The notes under the pieces were generated by a model. The model had not been told where the DNA came from and ran no database searches. It worked only from the letters and a program-made list of their open reading frames with translations. The position numbers and the translations under genes were made by a program. DNA of 50,174 nt. It comes from Vulcanimicrobiota bacterium (GTDB lineage: Bacteria; Vulcanimicrobiota; Vulcanimicrobiia; Vulcanimicrobiales; Vulcanimicrobiaceae). This document shows, piece by piece, positions 41,471 through 49,497 of the stretch. Each line of letters opens with the position of its first letter. Within the stretch, counting starts at the first letter, position 1. The DNA is taken from positions 1-50,174 of the forward strand of contig JASHPI010000155.1 in NCBI GenBank assembly GCA_030038215.1, read 5' to 3'.

Positions 41471-42677
41471 GTTGTCCTCTCAACCGGTGCTCGGATGTGC
41501 CAAATGGATTTAGGGCCTCTCTGGCCTTTGGACCGATTCGTCCGTCGACGCACGTCGTTTCGAGCTCCGGAACGATTGCGCGAACGACCTTGACTGACAA
41601 ATTGGGCGGCGACAGATCGACGACCGTCGCCGAAGAGGCGCCGAACTGCGCGAGAGCCGATAGGATGCGCCTCACGTCCTCGGCCAGATCGTTGGTCGAT
41701 GAATCAGCAATAGACTCCAAGTCAACAGCATCCGCCGGAAGGTCGTAAAACCAAACGTCCTTCGGCGCTTTGGAAGGCCGGCGGGTGTGCTCCGTGGCTT
41801 GGGTCGCCGCATCGCCGGCGCGTAACGCATCATCACGAGCGCCGTGGATGTCAGTCAACCGGCTCTGCGCCGCTTCGGTGACCGCTCGGATGGCCGCGTG
41901 AGGGGGCGAGAGCGAACAGCCCAAACCGATATGAGACATCGGTGGATCGGATCCTTCCTCGACGATGCTTGCCAACATCACGGGAGGGAGGTGCGGCTCG
42001 TACAAGTGCATGATTCGCAACCGCAAGCCTTGCGCCGTGACGCACTCAACCAATCGGTCCAGGTCCGCGTTGCCGCTCGGTATCGTAACCGCGGACGCAA
42101 GCGCAAGGTCTCCGGCAGCCGGTCCCCATAGCATGCGCGGCAACCGTTCACATCGCATCTGGTAGAGTGACCACGCATGACGCTCGATCAGCTCGCAGAG
42201 CGCGTGATACGTCGCCTCGATAAGCGTATTTCCGGATGCCAAACCATTCGAGGTCGGAACGGGGAAGCTCGCATCTTTGGGCCGGCGCAGGTGCACTGCA
42301 TCGAGCGGCACCGGCATGTCGCGTCCGTTGAGGAGGTCGCGGCCGCCCAGGCAGTCCGCGCCGTCATAGCAGCGCGCGCGCGCCTGCAGCCATGGCGAAG
42401 CCGCGGTTACGCGTTCGACGGCCTCGAAAACGGCACTCGCGCGCGCCGCCTCCTTCGTCGGGCCCTTCCCATTGAAGACGGTCAGACCCGCCGCCGACGT
42501 TGGCACGATCGCGCAGAAGGTGGGAATGCCGATGCGATCGAGGCGCGTAATGTCGCCGACGCGCGTGATTCCGCAGCGCGCGCGAAGCTCCGCAACGAGC
42601 TCGAGCGTTCTTTCCAGCGGAACGCAACGATCGTAGGACCCGGGCACCTTGCGGTTAGAGGCCGTCAGGTCAAGCAT
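41415..42677 (-). CDS. ycaO: YcaO-domain cyclodehydratase/thioamide synthetase
   Basis: From ATG 42677, a 420-residue YcaO-family ATP-dependent enzyme that activates peptide-backbone amides. Visible family motifs: FNGKGPTKEAARASAVFEA-ER (residues about 68-89), ALCELIERHAWSLYQ (about 159-173), a C-terminal TEAAQSRLTDIHGARDD and VVDLSPPN-VKVVRAIVPELE. There is no PxPxP tail, as expected for TfuA-linked rather than azole-forming members. The ATG overlaps the tfuA stop by 8 bases. With TfuA it is expected to convert amides to thioamides; the partner and sulfur source are not encoded here. A longer start at 42725 lies inside tfuA. Confidence 0.93.
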   Translation of the reverse strand: MLDLTASNRKVPGSYDRCVPLERTLELVAELRARCGITRVGDITRLDRIGIPTFCAIVPTSAAGLTVFNGKGPTKEAARASAVFEAVERVTAASPWLQARARCYDGADCLGGRDLLNGRDMPVPLDAVHLRRPKDASFPVPTSNGLASGNTLIEATYHALCELIERHAWSLYQMRCERLPRMLWGPAAGDLALASAVTIPSGNADLDRLVECVTAQGLRLRIMHLYEPHLPPVMLASIVEEGSDPPMSHIGLGCSLSPPHAAIRAVTEAAQSRLTDIHGARDDALRAGDAATQATEHTRRPSKAPKDVWFYDLPADAVDLESIADSSTNDLAEDVRRILSALAQFGASSATVVDLSPPNLSVKVVRAIVPELETTCVDGRIGPKAREALNPFGTSEHRLRGQHEPDTTESRGSRLHPSAL

Positions 42678-43323
42678 AGGCGTGTCCGAGCCGAGCAAAC
42701 GCGCGCAGGACCCGACGCAGGGCAAATCGCGCGTCGACGCGCTTCAAATCGCCGTGTCTGGCGATTAGTGCACCGAGCGCCGCGCGAGCCTCCTCGGGCG
42801 CAAGCGCCAGCACGTCCTCCCAGGTTCGATCCGCGTAGAAGACTTCGCGTGCCTGCGCGACAAGCCGATCGGCCTCGGATCGCGCGATGATCCCGCGCCG
42901 CACCGCCAGATATGCCACGAAACGGATGTTTACCGAGGGAACGCTCAGCGCCGACTGCGTTCGCGGATCGACGGCCACCGCGACCTCATCGTCCCCGTCG
43001 ATAACCTCGCAAATATACCAGCGCGCGATGATACCGAGCGGGGCGAAGCCGTAGGGCGCGCACTCTGCAGCTCGCAGCGCGCCTAAGCTGGCGGCGCCGA
43101 AACAGCGAACGCGTTGCGCGGCCTTGTAGCACTCCTTGGGTGATGGCGCGAGGTCGTGATGAAAGACGCCATCTATTAAGAGGAGGTTATCGAAGCGCGC
43201 GGCGGCGCGCTCGATATCGCCGCGCGAAGCCGGCGGCAAATACGAAACATCCGCAAGCAGTAGCCGGTCTTCAGGCGCCAGCGAGGGGCCGCAAAATACG
43301 GCAAGGCTGCCTGACGAAGCCAT
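42670..43323 (-). CDS. tfuA: TfuA-like protein
   Basis: A 217-residue protein of the TfuA family (PF07812). Recognisable parts: VFCGPSL near the N-terminus, PPASRGDIERA (about 30-40), LLLIDGVFHHDLAPSPKE (about 47-64), RCFGAASLGALRAAE (about 72-86), and VIDGDDEVAVA (about 107-117). TfuA partners YcaO in thioamide formation (thioviridamide-type BGCs, methyl-coenzyme M reductase). The residue normally His in the H-KE motif appears replaced by Pro-Lys-Glu context here, so activity details may differ. It is the first gene of the tfuA-ycaO-small gene unit, divergent from the helical-protein gene at 43440. Confidence 0.93.
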   Translation of the reverse strand: MASSGSLAVFCGPSLAPEDRLLLADVSYLPPASRGDIERAAARFDNLLLIDGVFHHDLAPSPKECYKAAQRVRCFGAASLGALRAAECAPYGFAPLGIIARWYICEVIDGDDEVAVAVDPRTQSALSVPSVNIRFVAYLAVRRGIIARSEADRLVAQAREVFYADRTWEDVLALAPEEARAALGALIARHGDLKRVDARFALRRVLRAFARLGHAYA

Positions 43324-43439
43324 TCATCAAGCTTTGCGAGGAGTAGCTTGCATGCCTGCCGCGAGGCGCAAGCGCGGAAGCGTCGAAGCTGGCCGGTCCG
43401 TTCGTCGGCCGCGCTACGCGGCGAAAGGAGTCTTCTCCC

Positions 43440-43763
43440 ATGTTCGACGTGATCAAGAGTTTCGCGGAGCAAGCCACTTCAGGGAATCTCGACTCGTCTC
43501 AAGTCAGTCAAGCGGTGAGCGATCATGTCAGCTCCGTCAGCGACGATCAGCTCAGCGATCACTTGCAAACGGCAGCTTCAAACCTGCAGCAAAACGGGCA
43601 GGACGATTTGGCGCAGCAAGTCACCGGCCTAGTGGAGCAGATTAGCTCGAATCCATCCGGCGCGCGAGACACGATCGTCTCGTTCGTAACAAACAATCCG
43701 TCGGTGCTCCAGCACTTCGCGCCGGAGTTCGCGCAGGGCATCACCTCAAGGCTCGGTCTATGA
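43440..43763 (+). CDS. Small helical hypothetical protein
   Basis: A 107-residue, helix-rich, Gln/Ser-rich soluble protein (MFDVIKSFAEQAT, QVSQAVSDHVSSVSDDQLSDHL, NPSVLQHFAPEFAQGI) with no cysteine and no signal peptide. AAAGGAG upstream of the ATG supports the start. It is divergent from tfuA across 116 bases and has no visible relation to RiPP genes. No family recognised. Confidence 0.65.
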   Translation: MFDVIKSFAEQATSGNLDSSQVSQAVSDHVSSVSDDQLSDHLQTAASNLQQNGQDDLAQQVTGLVEQISSNPSGARDTIVSFVTNNPSVLQHFAPEFAQGITSRLGL

Positions 43764-43815
43764 AACGTCTGCCGGCGGTCACGAGCGGCGAGCGGCGGAC
43801 GCAAGTCGTATCGAT

Positions 43816-44241
43816 TTAGCGCTGTCCCGGCGAGCCGGGCTCGGCGACGAAGTCGTACAGGTGACCGTCGTACGCCGCGGTCCCCGAAATCGTGCCGTCC
43901 GCGTCCATCGTGCCGTTCACTGACAGCGCGTTGCCGACGTAGAGCTGCACGTGGCCGTCGCTCGCGAGCGTTCCGGTGACCGGCGAAACGTGATCGTTGA
44001 GCCGATCGGGACGCACGGAGATCCCCGTATACTGACCGCTGATCGTGCCGTCGCGGACCACAAGCTGCATCGTTCCGGCGTAGGGCACGCGCGAGAACCC
44101 GAAGGCGGGGGCAAAGGCCGCGACATACGGCGCCGGGGCTGCGGCCTCACCGCCGCTCGTTACGGCGAGCGCGGGGGCAACGGTCGCGGCCAGCGCGAGG
44201 ATCGCAGCCGGCAGGGTATACCACGATTTGAAAAACGTCAT
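43816..44241 (-). CDS. Small secreted hypothetical protein
   Basis: From ATG 44241 a 141-residue exported protein with signal peptide (residues 1-27, ending APALA). The mature part looks like a small beta-barrel: GTMQLVVRDGTISGQYTGIS, HVQLYVGNALSVNGTMDADGTISGTAAYDG, with repeated T/S-G-T pattern. No cysteines are seen in the mature part. No family recognised. Divergent from the metallophosphoesterase gene. Confidence 0.68.
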   Translation of the reverse strand: MTFFKSWYTLPAAILALAATVAPALAVTSGGEAAAPAPYVAAFAPAFGFSRVPYAGTMQLVVRDGTISGQYTGISVRPDRLNDHVSPVTGTLASDGHVQLYVGNALSVNGTMDADGTISGTAAYDGHLYDFVAEPGSPGQR

Positions 44242-44285
44242 GGCTCCATTTTGGCGCCCGCGGCTGCGTGTGCGCTGAGTTTGAG

Positions 44286-45710
44286 ATGAACGAACGATTA
44301 GTGAGGAACGCGATGAAGCAGCAAGGTCCATCGGGACGCGCGATCGGACGGCCCGTTTTCGCGCAACCCGAGCCCACGCCGGATCCGACGCGCTTTCGAG
44401 TCAAACACGCTTCGGATAAGGAGACCTACTACGAGATCGACAAGCTCAACAGAGAGCACAAACTGTACGCGACGGTCATCCCGCTGCCGCGTGCCACGCA
44501 AAAAGGCAGTGCCGACGAGCCGGTGCTCACGCTCTTGGAGGTGCTCGGCCACGATACGACGGCGCTGAAGAAGATCGAGCAGCACGGGCAGATCGTCTTT
44601 CACTCGTGTGGCGATTGTGGCAGCACGCGCGGTCCCAAGACGGAGAACGAGGTCACCGACAAGCTCGTCGCCGACTTCGACGAGCCGCAAGAGCGCGAGA
44701 TCCCGCAGTTTCAATTTCTGCTGGGCGACGTCGTCTATAATTTCGGCGAGGTCGAATACTACTACGATCAGTTCTACGAGCCATATCGCAACTACCCGGC
44801 GCCGATTTTGGCGGCGGCGGGCAATCACGACGGCATGGTGCCGCCGGGCGAACCGATCCCGAGTCTGCGCGGCTACTTGCGAAACTTCTGCACGCCGGGC
44901 TTCGTCGTGCTGCCCGAGGCGGGCGGGCTCTCGCGTACGGCGCAAATCCAGCCGGGCGTCTATTACACTTTCGAAGCGCCGTTCGTGCGGATCATCTCGC
45001 TCTACAGCAACACGCTCGAGGATCCGGGCGTCATCGCAGATCCGACGCCCGGCACGAAAATCGGCACCGCCCAGCTGACATACCTCACCGCGGCGCTAAC
45101 GCGAGCGCGCGACGACGCCGACAACGGGACGTACAACGGTGCGGTCATTATCGCGCACCACCACCCGTCGTTCTGCGCTGGGTCGCGGCACGGCTGGAGC
45201 GCGCAGATGCAGCGCCAGATCGACGCAGTTTGTGAAAGAGTCGGGTTCTGGCCGCACGCCGATCTTTCTGGGCACGCACACAACTATCAGCGTTTCACGC
45301 GTACGCGCTCGATCGAAACCGATGGCGGGACGATTGCAAACGCGCAGATTCCGTACGTGGTCTGCGGCAATGGCGGCCATGCGCTGCAGAAGATCCGCGG
45401 TCAGGGCGGCAGCGCCCTGCGCGCACCGCAGATCATCCAGACCGCCGCGCAGGGCAATCGGCCGGGGCAGATCGTTGGACAGGTCGCGCTCGAGAACTAC
45501 GACGACGGCGATTATGGCTATTTGCGCATCGTCGCCGATTCCAAGCAGTTGCTGATCGAGTACCATCCTGCCAGCGACGGCAGCGACGCCAAAACACCGG
45601 ACGATTCGGTGACCATCGATCTGGCAACGCGACGGCTCGTGCATTACGCCGCGCCGAATCTCGGCGAGCCGGATGAAGCCGCCCGCATCCGACGAAGGAG
45701 ACTCGCCTAA
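44286..45710 (+). CDS. Calcineurin-like metallophosphoesterase
   Basis: A 474-residue metallophosphoesterase of the Metallophos fold (PF00149). The dimetal motifs appear in order: a GDCGSTRG-like first motif, LLGDVVYNFGE (GDxxY), AAGNHDG (GNHD), a histidine in IIAHHHPSFC and DLSGHAHNYQRF (GHxH). No N-terminal signal peptide is seen with the ATG at 44286; ATG 44313 with AGGAA upstream is a possible alternative start. Acid-phosphatase/purple-phosphatase-like fold, substrate unknown. The S9 peptidase gene begins 16 bases after the stop. Confidence 0.88.
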   Translation: MNERLVRNAMKQQGPSGRAIGRPVFAQPEPTPDPTRFRVKHASDKETYYEIDKLNREHKLYATVIPLPRATQKGSADEPVLTLLEVLGHDTTALKKIEQHGQIVFHSCGDCGSTRGPKTENEVTDKLVADFDEPQEREIPQFQFLLGDVVYNFGEVEYYYDQFYEPYRNYPAPILAAAGNHDGMVPPGEPIPSLRGYLRNFCTPGFVVLPEAGGLSRTAQIQPGVYYTFEAPFVRIISLYSNTLEDPGVIADPTPGTKIGTAQLTYLTAALTRARDDADNGTYNGAVIIAHHHPSFCAGSRHGWSAQMQRQIDAVCERVGFWPHADLSGHAHNYQRFTRTRSIETDGGTIANAQIPYVVCGNGGHALQKIRGQGGSALRAPQIIQTAAQGNRPGQIVGQVALENYDDGDYGYLRIVADSKQLLIEYHPASDGSDAKTPDDSVTIDLATRRLVHYAAPNLGEPDEAARIRRRRLA

Positions 45711-45726
45711 AGGAGGTGCGCCCCTG

Positions 45727-47718
45727 ATGCCGGTCCGATCCTTGGCCGTTCTTCTCATGCTTTTCGCGACATTGAGTTGGGCGCACGCGCAGCCGGCCGG
45801 AACGATCGGCGAAGACGACTATCAGCGGCTGGTTGGTCTGGCGTCGCCGGTCCTCTCGCCCGATGGGAAAGCGGCGGTCGTGCTGGTGTCGCGCGTCGCG
45901 TGGAACGAGGACCGCCGCGACAACGAGCTAGTTTTGATCGACCTCGCCACGCGCGCGCAACGGACCCTCACCTATCAACGTAAGGGGCTCTCGGATCCCG
46001 CCTTCTCGCCCGATGGGACGCGCCTGGCGTTCCTGGCTGAAGACGGCGCCGGAGCCGATGCGCAGAATCAGGTCTTCGTGATGCCGCTCAATGGCGGCGA
46101 CGCGCACCCAGTCACGCACGCGAAGGCCGGCGTCGAGCAGTTCGCCTGGCGCCCCGACGGAGCGGCGATCGCGTTTGTTTCGGCGGATCCGCCGCCCGAG
46201 CCCAAAGGGGTCGACCGCTTTCGCGACAGCTTTGTTTTCACAACCCAGCCGATCGTGGCGCGCCGGCCGGCGCATCCCGGGCACCTCTTCCTGGTCTCGC
46301 TGCGCGACGGAACGATGACGCAGCTAACGTTCGGCACGCAGAGCATCGTCACGGGCGAAGCGCAGTCGACCCTCTCGTGGTCTCCCGGCGGAAAGAGCAT
46401 CGTTTTCACCGTCGCGCCCGATGCGATCCTCAACGACGAAAGCTACTCGCACGTCGTGCTGCTCGACGTCACCACTCGCAGCGTGCGTCCGCTCACCACG
46501 CATACCGCTTGGGAGAGTAACGCGCTCTTTTCGCCCGACGGTCGCCATATAGCTTATGCGTATTCCGACGGCGACTCACAAGTTAGTCTGGTGCAGGTCT
46601 ACGTGACGACGCCGGCCGGCGGAACCGGTACGCCGGTCTCGACGCCCGTCGATCGCACGGTTGCAGACTTCGCCTGGGCGCGCGACTCGAAAAGCCTCTA
46701 CTTCACCGCGCCCTATGACGCGACGACGGCGCTCTTTCGCGTGCCGCTCGACGGGCGGCCGGAACGCGTGCAGCTCGGCGATCTAACGCCGGCACCGGAT
46801 CTCGCGAATGCGCCGGGCCCGGACGGAGCGCTGCTCTTCATCGCCTCCTCGCCGAAACAGCCGCCCGAGCTCTTTTTAACGTCGGCCGCCGGCGCGACGA
46901 CGCGCTTAACGGAGTACAATGCGCCGATCGCGGCGCTGAATCTCGCCTCGGCGCAACGCATTACCTTTCCGACCGGCCTGCGCATCACCGGCGACGCCGT
47001 GCTCTACACGCCGCCCGGCTTTGTCGAGGGTCGCCGATATCCGTTGAGCGTCTTCATTCACGGCGGTCCGACCTCGTCGTCGACGCTGGGTTTCGATTTC
47101 TGGTCGCAGGTCATGGCCGCGCGCGGATGGCTGGTGCTGCGGCCCAACTATCGCGGCAGCAATAATCTTGGCCTCGCCTATCAACGGGCCGTTCTTTACG
47201 ACCCCGAGTTGGGACCCGGCAAGGACATCATGGCCGCGATCGATGCGGTGCGCGCGCGCGGCATCGTCGACGACAGCCGCATCGCCGTCTCGGGCTGGTC
47301 GTACGGCGGAATCATGACGGCCTGGATGATCTCGAAGTACCACATTTGGAAGGCGGCGGTGTCAGGCGCCTCGGTCAACGATTGGATCACCGACTACGGC
47401 ACCGCCGATGATAGTCTGGCCGATGCGGATCTTTTTCACGGATCGCCGTTCACGAGCACCAACGTCGACGAATGGCGGCGCGCTTCGGCGATCAGCTACG
47501 CCGGCGACGTGACCACGCCGGTGCTGATCCTCTCCGACGTCGGCGACAACCGCGATCCGTTCGCCACTTCATCGATGTACTGGCGTGCGTTGCGCGACAA
47601 CCACAAGGATGCAACGCTGCGCGTCTGGCCGGTGGACGGCCATTTTCCGCGCGATCCGGTGCGGACCGTCGACGTCTACCACTACTGGCTCGGCTTCATC
47701 GCGCAGCACTTCCAGTAA
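45727..47718 (+). CDS. Secreted S9-family prolyl-oligopeptidase-like peptidase
   Basis: A 663-residue protein with signal peptide (residues 1-21, ending WAHAQ). The start ATG has the strongest Shine-Dalgarno in the window (AAAGGAGGTG). Residues about 25-400 form a TolB/DPP-like beta-propeller (repeats such as FSPDGTRLAFLAE and FSPDGRHIAYAY), and residues about 410-663 the alpha/beta-hydrolase domain. The catalytic serine is in GWSYGG (Ser525), the His in DGHFPRDP (about 639), and the Asp in the ILSDVGDNRD region. Acts on peptides outside the cytoplasm, as acylaminoacyl- or dipeptidyl-peptidases. Confidence 0.92.
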   Translation: MPVRSLAVLLMLFATLSWAHAQPAGTIGEDDYQRLVGLASPVLSPDGKAAVVLVSRVAWNEDRRDNELVLIDLATRAQRTLTYQRKGLSDPAFSPDGTRLAFLAEDGAGADAQNQVFVMPLNGGDAHPVTHAKAGVEQFAWRPDGAAIAFVSADPPPEPKGVDRFRDSFVFTTQPIVARRPAHPGHLFLVSLRDGTMTQLTFGTQSIVTGEAQSTLSWSPGGKSIVFTVAPDAILNDESYSHVVLLDVTTRSVRPLTTHTAWESNALFSPDGRHIAYAYSDGDSQVSLVQVYVTTPAGGTGTPVSTPVDRTVADFAWARDSKSLYFTAPYDATTALFRVPLDGRPERVQLGDLTPAPDLANAPGPDGALLFIASSPKQPPELFLTSAAGATTRLTEYNAPIAALNLASAQRITFPTGLRITGDAVLYTPPGFVEGRRYPLSVFIHGGPTSSSTLGFDFWSQVMAARGWLVLRPNYRGSNNLGLAYQRAVLYDPELGPGKDIMAAIDAVRARGIVDDSRIAVSGWSYGGIMTAWMISKYHIWKAAVSGASVNDWITDYGTADDSLADADLFHGSPFTSTNVDEWRRASAISYAGDVTTPVLILSDVGDNRDPFATSSMYWRALRDNHKDATLRVWPVDGHFPRDPVRTVDVYHYWLGFIAQHFQ

Positions 47719-47790
47719 CGCCCGCAAAGGAGCCCTCCCTTGGCCGCAGAAGCGGGGGGTTGGAGCTGCCTTCTTGTTGGAGGGAGAAAT

Positions 47791-48945
47791 ATGACTACTC
47801 CATCGCGGCGCGAGATGCTTCTCATGAGCGCGGGGTTCGGACTGCTTGCAGGATGTGGAGGCCAGGGCGCGTTGACCCCGGCAATACTCTCTCCGGAAGG
47901 CGCGCGAATTCGTGACGACGCGCGCGTGAAGCGGGTGCTCGATCAGTATATCAAAGCAAACTGTGCGCAGGCGCAATACGTCACGACCGCGCTCTACGAC
48001 GGCGGAAAAACCGCGCTTCATGGCTACGCAAGCGGCGTTCCGAGCAAGAGCGTCGATACGTCGTGGATTTTCGGCATCGGCTCGAATACGAAGGTCTTTA
48101 CGGCGACCATGCTTGCGTACGAATGCGTCGGAAGCAATCCTTCAAAGAAGCTAAGCGATTCGGTCGCCGATTATCTCCCTGCCCGCGTCGGGAAGCGCGG
48201 GCATACCATCAAAGAGGTAACGCTCGTCGAGCTCGCCACGCACACCTCGTCGTTTCCCGACAGCGTTCCGGCTGAAGTCGAGAACACGCTGTTTTTCGAT
48301 AAGCCGCCCTCAAAGGCCCAGATCCAATGGTGGATCGACTGGCAGAACACGGGTAGCCCTTCACAGCATGATGCCTGCGTGGGAAAGACGCCGGGCACGT
48401 GCTACAACTATTCGGATTGGGGTTTCATCACGCTCGGCTTCGCCGTCGCTGGGTCGAACGAGGTGTCAGGCCAGCAATACACCGATCTGCTTGCGAAGTA
48501 CGTAACCAAGCCGCTCGGCCTCACTCAGACCGGTGCGCATAAAGTTCTCTCCGTCAAGGGTCACCTGCAAGACGGGAAGGTCTCGCCTAAGCTGCCGACC
48601 GATCTGCGATCGAACGCTCCGGATCTGCTCCGGTTCCTCGAAGCGATGCTTGGCAAGTTGAGTGGAGTTCCCGCGCCACTGCAAAGGGCGCTCGATTACA
48701 CCCAAAAAGTGCATTGGAAAGGCGCAAAGTACGGGTCCCCGCACACCGACGTCGGCCTGGCTTGGCAACTTCCGGTCTCACCGGGGAAGCCGCAACTCAT
48801 TTGGAAGAACGGCGAGGCCGGCGGCTTCACCTCGTTCATGGGCATGATCCCGGCGAGGAATTTGGCGGTCGCGATTCTTACTAACTCGGATGCGGCCAAT
48901 CCAACCAAGGCCGGCGTGCAGTTCTTGCTCGACGTCGGCGGCTAA
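47791..48945 (+). CDS. Serine hydrolase lipoprotein, class C beta-lactamase-like
   Basis: From ATG 47791 (GGAGGGAG upstream), 384 residues. The N-terminus has a twin-arginine-like RR (SRREML) and lipobox LLAGC (Cys22). The beta-lactamase-fold motif SxxK is SNTK (98-101), with YNYSDWG in the YxN position and a late G-rich motif (NGEAGGFTS). Several paired cysteines (VNANCAQ-type, CVGKTPGTCYN) suggest disulfides. Likely an esterase, D-amino-acid peptidase or PBP-like enzyme anchored outside. Follows the S9 peptidase by 72 bases. Confidence 0.87.
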   Translation: MTTPSRREMLLMSAGFGLLAGCGGQGALTPAILSPEGARIRDDARVKRVLDQYIKANCAQAQYVTTALYDGGKTALHGYASGVPSKSVDTSWIFGIGSNTKVFTATMLAYECVGSNPSKKLSDSVADYLPARVGKRGHTIKEVTLVELATHTSSFPDSVPAEVENTLFFDKPPSKAQIQWWIDWQNTGSPSQHDACVGKTPGTCYNYSDWGFITLGFAVAGSNEVSGQQYTDLLAKYVTKPLGLTQTGAHKVLSVKGHLQDGKVSPKLPTDLRSNAPDLLRFLEAMLGKLSGVPAPLQRALDYTQKVHWKGAKYGSPHTDVGLAWQLPVSPGKPQLIWKNGEAGGFTSFMGMIPARNLAVAILTNSDAANPTKAGVQFLLDVGG

Positions 48946-48984
48946 GCGGGTCATCCGGCCGGCCCGCGGCGACGTACCGAAACC

Positions 48985-49494
48985 ATGAGATGGTGGCTCC
49001 TCGCGCTCGCATGCGCCATCGCCGCGGCGTGCGTGCCTGCGCGTCAACCGGCGAGCGCTGCGATGGCGTCGCTCGCCCGGCTCGACGCAGCCGGCGATTG
49101 GATCGACGGCCGCGTTTCGGCCCGGGATCTGGCCGGTGACGTCGTGGTCCTCGACGTCTTTACCGTCGACTGCTTCAACTGCCGAAACGTCGTGCCCACG
49201 CTACGCGCGCTTTATGCGCGCGATCGTGCGCGCGGCTTGCGAATCATCGGCATTCACGCTCCGGAGACGCCGGTCGAACGTTCGCGACCCTACGTCGAGC
49301 AAAGCCTTGCCACGCAAGGCATCGTCTGGCCGGTCGCGATCGACAACGATTTTGCGCTGTGGCACGCCTATGACGTCCAAGCCTGGCCGACCGAGCTGAT
49401 CTTCGATCGGCGGGGGGCGTTGCGCCGAATAATCGTCGGCGACTCCCAAGACGACGACGTTCGCGCAACCGTAGAGTCGCTGCTCGGCTCCTAA
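48985..49494 (+). CDS. TlpA-like thioredoxin lipoprotein
   Basis: A 169-residue periplasmic thioredoxin-fold protein of the TlpA/ResA/DipZ-C-like group. The N-terminus is a lipoprotein signal with lipobox AAAC (Cys16). The active-site pair is CFNC (Cys63, Cys66) within VFTVDCFNCRN, different from WCxPC. Downstream are IIGIHAPETPVERS and a cis-Pro in QAWPTELIFD. Expected role: thiol-disulfide reduction outside the cytoplasm, for example in cytochrome c maturation or disulfide repair. Confidence 0.9.
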   Translation: MRWWLLALACAIAAACVPARQPASAAMASLARLDAAGDWIDGRVSARDLAGDVVVLDVFTVDCFNCRNVVPTLRALYARDRARGLRIIGIHAPETPVERSRPYVEQSLATQGIVWPVAIDNDFALWHAYDVQAWPTELIFDRRGALRRIIVGDSQDDDVRATVESLLGS

Positions 49495-49497
49495 GGG

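Noticed and set aside
43176-43472. 98-residue minus-strand frame covering the tfuA start
   Set aside because: Considered as a second precursor, but it overlaps tfuA in another phase, lacks a ribosome-binding site and is Arg-rich.
47719-47790. GC-rich gap before the serine hydrolase as a riboswitch or hairpin
   Set aside because: Only short, weak pairings were found; it is enough to explain as leader plus ribosome-binding site.
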